From: Enoplosus armatus
Taxonomy: Eukaryota > Chordata > Actinopteri > Centrarchiformes > Enoplosidae
NCBI RefSeq assembly: GCF_043641665.1
Contig: NC_092183.1
Span: forward strand, 793,501-857,500
Length of the DNA: 64,000 nt
Direction: 5' to 3'
The notes beneath the pieces are model-generated. The model did no database searches, was not told the DNA's origin, and saw only the letters and a list, made by a program, of their open reading frames with translations. Position numbers and translations under genes: made by a program. Every line of letters begins with the position of its first letter. The first letter of the stretch is position 1. This document shows, in pieces, positions 1-12,900 of this stretch.

Positions 1-138
1 CAAAGAGTGTGACCTGCCTTCAGTTCGCCCTGCAGAAATACCGTGCACTTCCTCGCTGCAGACAGGCCTTCAGAGACTGCTGTGAGTTCATCCAGCAACA
101 CCTGGATCGGGACCAGAACCTCATCTTGGCACGCAACG
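1..138 (+). other. c5: C5 exon encoding the C-terminal end of the C5a anaphylatoxin
   Basis: The reading frame starts at base 3. It carries the last cysteines of the anaphylatoxin fold ([12 protein letters not shown]) and ends ILAR|N. The Arg codon at 132-134 is the expected C-terminal residue of C5a, where C5 convertase cuts. The donor is AACG|GTCAGT. Earlier C5a residues, the beta chain and the promoter are outside the window. Confidence 0.85.
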
Positions 139-523
139 GTCAGTCTGGACTCATCACATCACACCCCAACACACACTGACAGGCAGCTCAGGGATTCTAG
201 ATGAAGAAAAGTCAACTGTTCTGTGAAATCATCTGCCTCTTGTGGCCGTCAGGCGACGCCAAACTGCAGAGATATTAAAAAGCTATGCTAGCTGCTACTG
301 TGTAATGCTGACGTTAGCATGGCTCAGCTGTACCCTGAACCTCAATGGTCATTTTATACTGAAATTCACCTCCTGCAGTATCTTTGCCCCCCCGTGAACT
401 CTCCGGCGTCTTTGTCCTCCTGAATGTTCTCGTATGTTAAAACGTCCCCCTGAACAATGAGAGGAGCATCATCCTGTCTGAATGGGCCTTATAGCTGAGC
501 CTGTTGTCACATTGCTATAACAC

Positions 524-560
<37 letters not shown>

Positions 561-3500
561 AGCTGGGTGCGGACTTCGACCAGACTCCATCTATGGTGCG
601 CAGCTACTTTCCAGAGAGCTGGATGTGGGAGGTGCAGCGCGTCAGGTGAAAAATAAAAGCTGTCGTGGAAAGTAACTAAGTACATTTACTGAAGTACTTT
701 ATTTGAAAACTTTTCAGTTAAAACTAAATATACTAATATGAATGATGAACACATTAATGCATCAATAATTATAATCCAATAATATAATATGTACTATTCT
801 GCATGATGAGTACATTTTGATGCTAATACAAAAGTATTACTTTTACTGAAAAGTACAATTTTGAATGCAAGGCTTTTACTTATAGAGTACTTAGAGAACT
901 ACACTGTAGTATTACTACTCTGAGTACTCCTTCCAGCCCTGAATAAAAGCAGCTGTAGTGAAAGAGAAACCAACTCCTCACTGTAAACAAGTCTGTTGTT
1001 TACAGTGAGGAGCCTTGTGTACATGAGGTGGCAGTCAAACTGAATTTATTAGTTGTGATCAAACTAAATGAGGGAACAGAGAACACTGCAGGGCTAACTT
1101 TATACCGTCTTTACAATCTGAATTCCTCCTCTTTCAGTAGTGAGCTTTTTGTATTTCGTGTCTTTAGTCGCGGCCTGACATCGGCCTCGAGGCGTCTCCC
1201 AGACTCTCTCTCCACCTGGCAGATCAAGGCCGTCGGCATGTTCAAGGACGGTGAGTTTCTTTACTTCCTTTATCCTTCCTTAATGTTCAACATCCCTCCC
1301 TTTTCCTGTTATCCCTTATTTCTTCCTTCATTTAATTTATCTATTCTTCCACTTGTTCATTTCTTTCCTTCCTTCCTTCATCCCCTCATTTCAGTACCTG
1401 TATCCCTCTGAAATCCTGCTCAGTTTCCTCAGCTGCCTCAGAAAATAGAGACGGCTCTGGCCCTTCTTGTAGAGGGCATTAGTGTTCTTTACCCAGTCCA
1501 GTTTATTGTCTATGTGGACTCCCAGGTGCTTGTAATCCTCTATAATGTCCACACTGGGGGGGGGGGCGGCGGCACGGACAGGGACAGGAGGAGGCTCAAT
1601 AGACTGATTAGGCGAGCCGGCTCTGTTCTGGACTGTGGGGGTGAGGTGGGGGAGAGGAGCATGTTAGCGAAGCTGACATCCATCATGGACAACACCTCCC
1701 ACCCCCTGCACGAGACTGTGGGGGCCCTGAGCAGCTCCTTCAGCAGCAGACTGCTACACCCACGGTGTAAGAAGGAGCGCTACCGCAGGCCGTTCATTCC
1801 TACGGCTATAAGACTGTTTAGCTGTTTAATCGGTACATACTTTATGTTTTTCCGTGTATATATTTATTTTTGTCCCCCATATTTTTTATATCTGTATTTA
1901 TTATTTGTATGTTGTTTTTTCTTTTTAAAAAAATAATTCTACTTCTTATTGACACAGTGCTGTCTGCTGTGTGTTTCTGCATTAATAAAAGTCTAAGTCC
2001 GACCCCCTGGATGGAAACAGGGGTCATGGGCACCTTGGTCCTCCTCAGATCCACAGTCAGCTCCTTTGTCTTTGTCACGTTGAGCTGCAGGTGGTTCTGT
2101 TGTCCACAGCAGCCCTGTCATTAGTTCAGTCCCAGTACATGTGCAGAAACTGGTCTCATTGTTCCAAAGAGGGTTGTTATAACGGAGCCAGTCATAATGT
2201 TGGCATGTAAACATGGCAGACTAAAGTAAAGCAGCCTGTGACGAGGATGGGATTTGAACCCACGAGTGCAGAGCACAATGGATTAGCAGCCCATCGCCTT
2301 AACCACTCGGCCACCTCGTCCGTTATCATGTGTCAAGGACATGTGATTATTGTCAGTGTATCAACGAGGACGTTTCTGAGGGTTGTTATAATGTAAACAT
2401 GGCAGACTGCGACGGCGATGGGATTCGAACCCACACGTCTCCAGATACTGGTAATATAAGAACACCAGAGGAGATAGTAGACATCTTCTCCTTGTTGTAG
2501 GACGCGATCACTGAGGAACTTCAGGCGTCTGAACTGGTTTAACTGGGTTGTTTGAATTAAACTTCAGGCGTCTGAACTGGTTTAACTGGGTTGTTTGAAT
2601 TAAACTTCAGGCGTCTGAACTGTGTCTCTCCTCCAGGTATTTGTGTTGCGGAGCCGGTTCAGGTGTCGGTCAGTCTGCCGCTCCACTTGGACGTCCCGCT
2701 GCCGTATCAGGTGGTCAGAGGAGAACAGCTGGAGCTGAGAGGCTCAGTGTACAACCAGCAGCCCGACATCATCACGGTACCAACCACACAGTCTACTACA
2801 TATCCCATGATTCTCTGCCAGTGGCTCGCTGGCTCAGCCTGCCGGGAGCTGTAGTTAGTGGGAGAGCTAACATGTGTGAGTGTTTGAATGCTTCATGTGA
2901 AGACAGCTGTCTTATGATTCTCTGTGTGTCGCCTCCATCTTGTTTCCTCCTCAGTACTGTGTGACGCTGAAGGTCGGCCCGTCACTCTGCCTGCTGGAGT
3001 CCCAGCCGGCTGCTGGGGGGGCGGGACTGCACTCCACCACCTGCAGCTGGAGCAGCCTGTCTGCAGGGGGGGTGGGGAAAGTGACCTTCACCCTGCTGGG
3101 CCTGGAGCCTGGAGAACACACCCTGACCTTTACCTTGAAGACTCGCCATGGACCGAAAGACATCCTGGAGAAGAAGCTGCGAGTGGTGGTACGTACGTGG
3201 AAGGATGAATAATAAACGCTGATGATTATAAACTGTAGATATGAACACAGATTGACCATAAGCAGCTCAGTGTTTCTGTTAGAGGTCCTGTTAAAATCCC
3301 CCCCCCCATAAACAGTGATTTGGTCATTTGCAGGTCAAAAGGCCGACGTTTCGGTTACAGTTGGACTACATTTTGTCAAAACACTGAACATTCAAGGTTA
3401 TATATAAATGCATAAGGTTTAATGAAAATGCACCTTAATATATATCTTTTTATATTTCATTTATACATGAATAGGATATAATAGACCCTTTAGTGCAGAC

Positions 3501-5894
3501 ATCATGATCACTTCACGGCGTTAGCTGGAGGCGAACACAAATCACCTCAGAGTCGTCGGCTACAAAACCTCCCGAAAACATCATCCTGCTGAGTTGTTGG
3601 CTGCCAGAGTCGAAGGAGTAACGGCTCCAAATCTAAATGTTATCACATACGAGCTGCCGCTGCCAGTCAAAACGATCAAAGACAACTGTGGTTAAACGCT
3701 GGAAGACGAGAGGACTGGACCGTCGTGTTGGTAGCTCACACTTCATATCACGTGAGGTTGAATAAAGTGTTGTCTGTCGTAGCTATGGTCATGTGTCTAA
3801 AGGTTTGTCATGTCCACCTCATCAGAGGAATAGGTCACTTCTCTCCTTACGCTAACTCTTTAGCTAGTTAGCTAGTTGTGACCGTACATATTCAGAAAAA
3901 CTCCTATTTTCTTCAACCATTGTTAAAAAACAACCCTATCAAACTTGCTAGCTAGCGTTAGCTAACGTGTTCAGGGAATTCTGCCTCCACCTAAGCTCCG
4001 CCCACAAAAAACGTCATAATATATAGGACGTGACTATAAACCTTAAAGTACTTGGTTGGTGTCTGGTGGGGGACCTTTGTTGCATCTTCCATCCTCATTT
4101 CCTTTCAACTCTTTACTGTCAAATCTATAATAAAGGCATGAAAATCCCCCGAGAAATACTTAAAGAAAAGACGTTACCTGCGCAACCCTCCATGATGTCA
4201 CGTTAACTTCATGCTGCCTGCATGCTTTCATGGTTTCTCTCAGCTGTTTTGTTGCTGTCTGATTTTCAGTCCTTAAATCTGCAGTAACATTACCAACAGA
4301 TATGTAACGTTAGTGAAGTAACGCCTGTCACTCAGATCAAACAAGTAAATCAACCTCTGAAGAAGAGTTTTAGGTGGTGGCATACGGTTCAACCAATCAG
4401 AATCCACACTTGATTCCACAGAAGCATGCAGGTTTTTGAGTAAGATTTCGCATTAAAACAGAAATTAGTTCATTTGTCTTTCACATATTATTCAGTCAAT
4501 TTCAATTAGTCATTGAAATGACTCCATTCTGACCTGAAAATTACCAACACCATACTGGGACATGGTCATTCAGTCTCAAAATGGGGTTTCAAGAAGTAAA
4601 ACTGTATTAGCGAGCAGTAGCTAGGTAAGACACTGCGAGGCGAGGTCAAGGGCTGGAATCTCTGAGGACGTGTGGTGGACAGGTGGGGAATGTCAGGAGA
4701 GCTGCGGGGGGAGGAGAAGGACCGCCATGACGAGTTGAACCATTCAGAGGGCAGAAACATCAAATTTCACTAAAAATGCCTGAAACAGGTGTCGAACTGC
4801 TTTAAACATTTTGTGAATGTAAACCAGGAAGTTGATCTTTGGTGTTGATGTGTTTCCAGCCTGAAGGACTGAGGACGGAGGTGTTCTCTGGAGGGAGACT
4901 CGACCCACAGGGACTCTATGGTACATTAACTCTGATCTTCATCAACAGGGTCTGTGTGAGGTCGGCCTGCTCTGACAGCAGGTCAGTCTGTTGAAGCTGC
5001 TCAGTATCGCTGTGTTTTCCTGCTGTTGTAGGTTCAGAGAAGAGAACGGTGGAGCTGAAGAACATACTGCCGGCCAACATCGTTCCCAACACAGCCGTGG
5101 AGCGAGAGCTGACCATCAATGGTAAGACTTGGGAAGGCATGAAAACAAGCCTTTTCCCAGTCCGTCCCTCGGTCCCAGTTACTCATCCACAATCAGTGTG
5201 ACCCCCCCCAACACAGCTCTGCACGTCTTATGACGTAAAAAGCTGCATGAGTCACAACCGTAATAACTGATATATCTAAACCCAGTACTACCCTCAGCTG
5301 CGCTGCCTTACAAAAGTACACAGTAACTAGTTGCTAGTTAAACTGGAGCAAACTGATGTACAGCTAGGTGAAGCTAGGTGAAGCTAAGTGAAGCTAAGTG
5401 AAGCTAAGTGAAGATATAATCAACAGCAACATAGATATTACAATATAAAGACGTAAAGTCTTTCGAGATGCAGCTCCCAAAAATCCTGAATGTCACAACG
5501 ATCAGAGTTGAGGGATGCCATCGAGACCGAGACCACAAGACCGAAGACGAGAACCTGAAGCCTCTATCTCCCCCTGTGGTTGGTCAGTGTAACTACACAT
5601 GTGATGTGTTTGTTTTATGTTCCAGGTGAGGTTATTGGTGACTTCCTGTCAGTGGTGCTCAGCCCCAAAGGCGTCCAACAGCTCGTCAACCTGCCGGTCG
5701 GTTCAGCAGAGGCAGAGCTCGGTGGACTCCTCCCCCTGATCCAGGTGTATCTGTACCTGGAGACGACGAGGCACTGGGACATCCTGGGACCAGACATCCA
5801 CAAGAACTCAGCAGATCTGAGACAGAAGATCAGAAATGGTGAGGACACACTGAGGAGACACACCTGAGGAGTTTAAAGTCCTGTTTATTGACTC

Positions 5895-5929
<35 letters not shown>

Positions 5930-7065
5930 GTCTGATCGGTATCGTTTCATTCAGAAAAGGAGACTCCAGCTACAGCATGTGGGCCAAGAGAGAATCCAGC
6001 ACCTGGTCAGAACACACACACACAACCATCTAATGCTGTCAGATTATTATAGAGTCATAACTTCTTGTCGTCACTCGACCGCGACACGTGACAGACTACA
6101 CGTTGGTCCCCGACCAATCATAGCCTCCAGATGGTTTCATTGTAGTTTTGGAGTCAACTTGAAACTATAAAAGTGAGAGCACAAAAATATGGTTCTGTAT
6201 ATATTTGCTCCAGTTCCACAAGCTGCTGCTATTAAAACGAATTAAAGCTATTAAAATACTGCATCAGTCGTAATAACCCCATATTCTAATATGACTTCTA
6301 ATAATATGTATTTATGTGTAGGATCTACTTTGGTGCCTTCTGGTGGTCGTATTAAGGATGACACCTGTCTCTCTCTCCCCCTGTCTCTCTCTCAGGGTGA
6401 CAGCTCTGGTGGTGAAGACCCTGTCTGTGGTGGACCCGGTGGTCTCTGCACGTCAGCCTCTGTCAGAGGCGGTGAGCTGGTTGATCCGCAACGCTCAGCA
6501 GCAGGACGGATCCTTCACAGACAAATCCTCCTTCAGATCCATCAAAGTCAGCGGCGCTCCTCTTCTTCTTCTACTCCTTTATTCTGAGTAACTGAATTGA
6601 TTTTCAGACATTTGTGCTTTCTGATTGGCTGCAGGCAGCGACGACAGATGCAGTCGACCAATCAGTGTATCTGACGTCCTTCGTGTTGATCGCCTTACAC
6701 AAAGCGACGAGAATCCAAGACAAAATCCTGCAAGTCCAAGTGAGAATACGCCTCCTCCTCTACCTCCTGTCATCTTCATCCTGTCAGCTCTTCATCCTCC
6801 TCTTCCTCTCCTGCAGCTGTTAATCACAATTTTAAATGACATAACTTCCCTTTATCTCTCCTCTCTTGTTCCTCTCAGTTTCAATATGACAGCATGAAGT
6901 CTGCAGCAAAGTACATTTCCCAGCATGCCCTGGGAGTGAAGAGTGTGTATGTGCGTGCGGTGGCGACCTACGCTCTGACCCTGTATGACTCCAACAACAT
7001 GATAGCCTCTGAGCTGCTCAGCAGCCTGGAGCGCCTGGCTCGACAGAAACGTGTGTGTGTTTTTC

Positions 7066-7112
<47 letters not shown>

Positions 7113-7226
7113 GGGGGGGGGGGTCTTCATCATGGACACACTCAAGGTTACAGACATTTTTAACATAGATATAAAGACTGATGGTTCATGTGTGTCTAAA
7201 ACAAATTATTGTTTATATTCATTTAT

Positions 7227-7277
<51 letters not shown>

Positions 7278-8152
7278 TGTGTGTGTGTGCGCAGTTAACT
7301 CCCCTACTCTCAGGTACTGGCAGGAGTCCAGCGTGACTGATTGGCTGAAACCCGATGAATCCAGCGGTCGGACGGTGGAGATGACGGCGTACGTCCTGCT
7401 GACGGTGCTGCTCAAGGTGCTGCTGCTTCCTGTTCAGTCTTGTTGTCGTCGCCCTCCAGTGGTTTAACAAAGAAATGAATTGCTTCCATACACAAAAATT
7501 AAAAACACTTTCTCAGTTTTTATTAAATTACAAACATATTCAGAGCCTTTTCAGAAGCACATTTGCCAGCAATAAAAAATACAATCAGCTGAGCAGCAAG
7601 CAAATAAACCTGGATGGTGACACAGCTAACATGTTAGCATGCTATAGTTCACTGCTGAGGCCGACAGCAGGAGGTCCTCACAGAGAGGGTTAAAGGCTTC
7701 AGGCCCCAAACTGTTTGTACATAATGAAACGGACAGATGTCAGATGCAACTGGAGTCAACATTCATTCTGATTCACATTCGGCGTTCACATCAACAAACT
7801 GACGATTCACTTTGAAATAAGACCTGTTGTTTTGTGTTGAAGGGGAGAATTCAGTACGCCAACCCCATCCTGTCCTGGCTGACCCTGGATCAGAACTACG
7901 GAGCGGGTTTCTACTCTGTACAGGTACACACACACACACACACATTCAGATGTTCATTTCCTCTGGTCGGTTGGGTGACATGTGACCTCCAACCTGTCCC
8001 TGTCTCTCTCTCTCTGTCTGTCTCTCACTTACCTGTCTCTCTCATGTGTCTGTCTCTTGTGTCTGTCTGTCTCTCTCTTGTGTCTGTCTGTCTGTCTTTC
8101 TGTTTCTCTCTGTCTGTCTCTTGTGTCTGTCTCTCTCTGTCTCTCTCTCTTG

Positions 8153-8185
<33 letters not shown>

Positions 8186-9922
8186 TTCTGTCTCTCTCTG
8201 TCTCTCTCTGTCTGTCTCTTGTGTCTGTCTCTCTCTGTCTGTCTCTCTTGTGTCTGTCTTTCTTTCTGTCTCTATCTCTCTCTGTCTCTCTCTCTTGTGT
8301 CTGTCTGTCTGTCTTTCTGTCTCTATCTCTCTCTGTCTCTCTCTCTTGTGTCTGTCTGTCTGTCTGTCTTTCTGTCTCTCTCTGTCTCTCTCTGTCTGTC
8401 TCTTGTGTCTGTCTCTCTCTGTCTGTCTCTCTTGTGTCTGTCTTTCTTTCTGTCTCTATCTCTCTCTGTCTCTCTCTCTTGTGTCTGTCTGTCTGTCTTT
8501 CTGTCTCTATCTCTCTCTGTCTCTCTCTCTTGTGTCTGTCTGTCTGTCTTTCTGTCTCTCACTGTCTCTCTCTGTCGGTCTCTTGTGTCTGTCTCTCTCT
8601 GTCTCACTCTGTCGGTCTCTTGTGTCTGTCTCTTTCTGTCGGTCTCTCGTGTCTGTCTGTCTCTGTCTCTCTCTCACCTCTCTCTCTCAGGACACAGCCT
8701 TGACTCTGGAGGCGTTGACAGAGTACAGCAGAATCGTCCCTCGAGCCGTCCTCGATCAGAACATCAGGATCAGCTACAGAAAGAAAGGAGATCTGGGACA
8801 AGTCCACCTCCATCAGAGCCAACCTGTGTCCTCGCCCATCCAGGTGAGCGTGAGACAGCTGCAGGACAGTGAGACAGGTGCATGACAGGGAGACAGCTCT
8901 AAACTACCTGTTTTTTTTCTCCCAGGTGACGAAGGATGATGACATCACCGCGTCCACAGGTTATGGGAGGGGCGTGTCCAGCGTGAAGGTGGGTGTGGTT
9001 TAATACAGCGTCACAGTGTTGGACTTGTTCCAGTTCTGTCGACATCTAACTGTGTTTTTGACTGTGTTTCCAGCTGAAGACAGTTTACTATGAGACGGTC
9101 GCGTCCACAGAGAAATGTAACTTCAACATCACTATAGAGGTGGCGGGCACCGACAACACCAGTAAGAATTCAATTCAACTTTATCGTTATTACACTTACA
9201 TACAGTCACACAGTCTTGTCGTTCCACAACAGTGAAACCTTCTAAAAAGAATAAAAAAATATTCAAAACATAACTGTTAAAATGATTGTGATAACTAAAG
9301 TATACACTGTAAACCTACAGTACCTTCCTACTGCAAAAGGGCTTTTTAATGAATCATTCTGACCCACTGTGAAGATGCTGCTGTAGACAAGTGGCTGCTG
9401 CATCTTGTCTCTGTTTACCTCCGTCTACCTGTCTACCTGTCTGTCTACCTGTCTGTCTGTTACCAGAGTACATTTCTTCTTCTCCTCCTCCTCAGATCCC
9501 AGCATGGGTTCTTCTCACCTGGTGGCCTGTGCAAAGTAAGAAAACTGATTTTTACACACTTTTACCTCAAATATTAATTAACTTGGAGGAAATGATGTCA
9601 CTGTAAATATTAAAGCGTTTCTCATTTTATCTTGAGGCCCTTTCAGACCTGCACTTTATTATGAAATGTGAAGGTGACGGTCTCATGTCTGAACCCACGA
9701 GTCACTTTACAGAGAGACTAGTGCACATAATACATTAATAAAAAACATTATTTTGTACTTAATAACCCACAAAATCAGTCTTTCTAAATTCTACTAATAA
9801 TGAAAAATATTTTTATTCAAGAGGATAAAAAAACTGACATTAATCATCAGTCTGATGAAGTTTAGTTTTAATTTCTGTTAAACATCTAAATATTCTGTAG
9901 CTGATATCCAGTAGGAGGTTGA

Positions 9923-9976
<54 letters not shown>

Positions 9977-12900
9977 AGGTACAAACCCCCTCCTAATGAG
10001 GTGTTCACACAGTCCAGTCTGACGGTGATGAAGATCCAGCTGCCAACAGGTCTGGAGGCTTACCTGGAGGACCTGAGACAGGTGAACTTTTCTTAGTTCA
10101 GGTCTGTTTATGTTCAGCACTTGTCTGATGACGTCCCTCAGCATGAGGACAGACACTGAGGGTTTCCATTCACGTGTTTTATACACATTTTCAATTTGTG
10201 CCGTACATGAAGCGGTGACAGTGAAGAGCTGGAAGCATCAGATCTGTGCGGAGCGATGAGGAGACTGTAACCTTCCTCACAACACAAATGTCATCTTTCC
10301 ATCATGTTCTCTACATGGTTCTCAACCAGTGAACTCATGTTCACACAGACAGAAGCCGCTGATCACGTTTTATTTGGAAGATTTTCTGGACATTCAGTTA
10401 AACTTGGCTAAAGTTCCTTTTGAACAGTTCAGTATATTTAAGTATAACTGAAGTGTTGTTTTGCAGTTCAGAGACATAGAGGAGCCGCTCATCTCCCACT
10501 ATGAACTCCAAGGAAACACTGTGGTCATTCAGATGGACGCTGTGAGTAACACCAGCACCACCTGCTCAAACCTCCAGATGCAGACACGTCCCTAATCTGA
10601 GTTTGTTTTCCTGAACTTAAACCTGTTCTGGCCTCCATCAGCTGCTTGTTAGAGTTAGACTCTCTTTGTTGGTGTGTTCAAGGACGCTCCGACATCTGAG
10701 AGTTGACTGTTATCTACAGTACAATGAAAATTTATGTTTAGAGAAAATGAAAATGGACTTTGTGTGAATTTGGTTAGTTTTTTTCACTAAATCCATCGTA
10801 TGTTTTGAAAATTTAAGTAATATGAAGGTGATATAATTAAAAGCATTGATATAAAGATTATGTGATTTATGACATGTAGATCCTGTAGAATTATCTTTTA
10901 TCAGTGTCATTTTTGGTTTGATTTGTTCCTCTTTGTGTTATGATAACTTCCTGTCTGGTTGCTAGGTTCCCTCAGATGTCTTCCTGTGCGTTGGTTTTCG
11001 GCTCAGGACCACTTTCATTGTGAGCGGGGCCAGCAAGTCCCTGTTTAGCGTCTATGAGCCTCAGGACAAAGGTGAGAGTCAGGATCTACTGTGCATCCTG
11101 GGATTTGTTCTGGTCTGTTTGTAGTTTTACAGTCTTCAGAGTCAGACAGAAAAGAGCTGTGGATTAGTTTAACTACAACTACACAACATCTCAGAGATAT
11201 GGAAGCTCAGGAAAAGATAAAAACTGATGAAAAGTTAGGAATTATTCATGGTAAATAAAACATTAAGACATACTAGTTATGAGACATGAAGTCAGGATTT
11301 TTTATCCAGATTTTCAAGTCTTACAAGTTTGAGTTTTTTTGTGTCATTCTTAGCATTTGTTTTCTTTACCTGGCAGAAAAACGCTTCCACACAGAGTCAG
11401 GTGAGATGTGTGTCGAGTACAGAGACAAGTCCAGGACGTGTTTAGCCTAGCTTAGCACAAAGACGGGAAGCAGGGGGAAACTGTTAGCCTAGCTCCATCA
11501 AAATAAAATCCATCTGAAACATCCGACTCTGGAGGATTCTTTTAAAATGTTGGATTGTTCATGAATTATCCATCTTTCCTCCTGCAGGCAGCATGTGCAC
11601 CAAACAGTTCTCCAGCCAGGAGCAGACGCTGCAGCGCCTCTGTGTGGGTGAACAGTGTCAGTGTATGACAGGTAGCGTCTGCCTTTTGATTGGCTGAGAT
11701 CAGCTGTCACTCACATCACTGCAGCTGGTTGATGTCAGATGAAGTTTTCATGTGGTGTCACATGTTGTTGTGTACTTTGTGTGTTGTAACTGTCATATGC
11801 TGAATATGTTGTGTATGTTTTTAGCTGTAACTAGACATTACATGCTGTTGTTGTTGTTGTTGTTGTTTAGCTGCGTGCGCTGCCTACAGAGGAAACGTCG
11901 ACGTGACTCTGACAGCAGACAGACGTATTAAAGAGACCTGCCGGCCTCACATCAAATATGGTGAGGACGAGAGTTCACAAGTACATTTAACCCTCTTGAA
12001 CAGAGACATATTACAACCTGATCCTCAAACCTGTTTGAGTTTCAACTGAAAATATGCAAAAGTGCATTTATGTCATATACTTGACATTCAGAAATCCATA
12101 TGAGACATCACACACACACACACACTCAAACTAACCATGTTTCCTCTTGTGTCTCGCTCGTCTCCCTTGTTTGTCTCCCTGCAGCTTTCAAGGTGACTGT
12201 GACGTCTACAGCAGCAGAAGGAGACTTTGTGACCAACACAGCCACCGTAGTTGAAGTCCTGAAGAAAAATAAAGGTGAAATAACAGTTTGAAACAGAATC
12301 ATCCTGTCAGTGTTCACAGTCTGGAACCAAATTATCAGGTTGACTGATCTGATTGAACCTCACACAAGGAACAAGTTATTTAGCAAAAATGGAATAAACA
12401 AAATGTTTCCTGAAGTCTCCCTGGAGAACAGCTTCTGATTCAACCATTTCTCCTGATGGTCTCTTGCCCTGAGAGAGAGAGAGACTCACTGAGTAATGAA
12501 GAGGTCAGAGGTCACAGCAGTTCAAACACATGAACACATGTCTGAATGACACGTAACGTGTCCTACAGTTTGAGTTGTAGATGTCTGTATGTATTACATG
12601 ATGTAATGTCCATACGGTGGCCCAGAGGGCTCAACGCACAGCAGCTTAACAAGTCAATGACGGAAAACATCCTCAGCACTTTGACAACACACATGCAGCA
12701 TGAAGAAATGTGTGAATCCAGAAAACATCACAGAAACACAACAATAAAGAACAGCACAGAGTGCTTTGATCTAACAGACGTCTCAGTGTCAGCCAGCTGA
12801 TCATCAGTACATGTCAGATATGTTGGAGGTCATTTTTAAACAGTTTGAGATCACTGACAGAAACACGACAGGTCTGCTTCACATTTAAGAGATCCTTAAC

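Noticed and set aside
7834..8885. Three overlapping long open frames of Leu/Ser/Val/Cys
   Set aside because: They are translations of a TCTC/TCTG microsatellite in a C5 intron. Only the last part coincides with a real exon (8691-8843).
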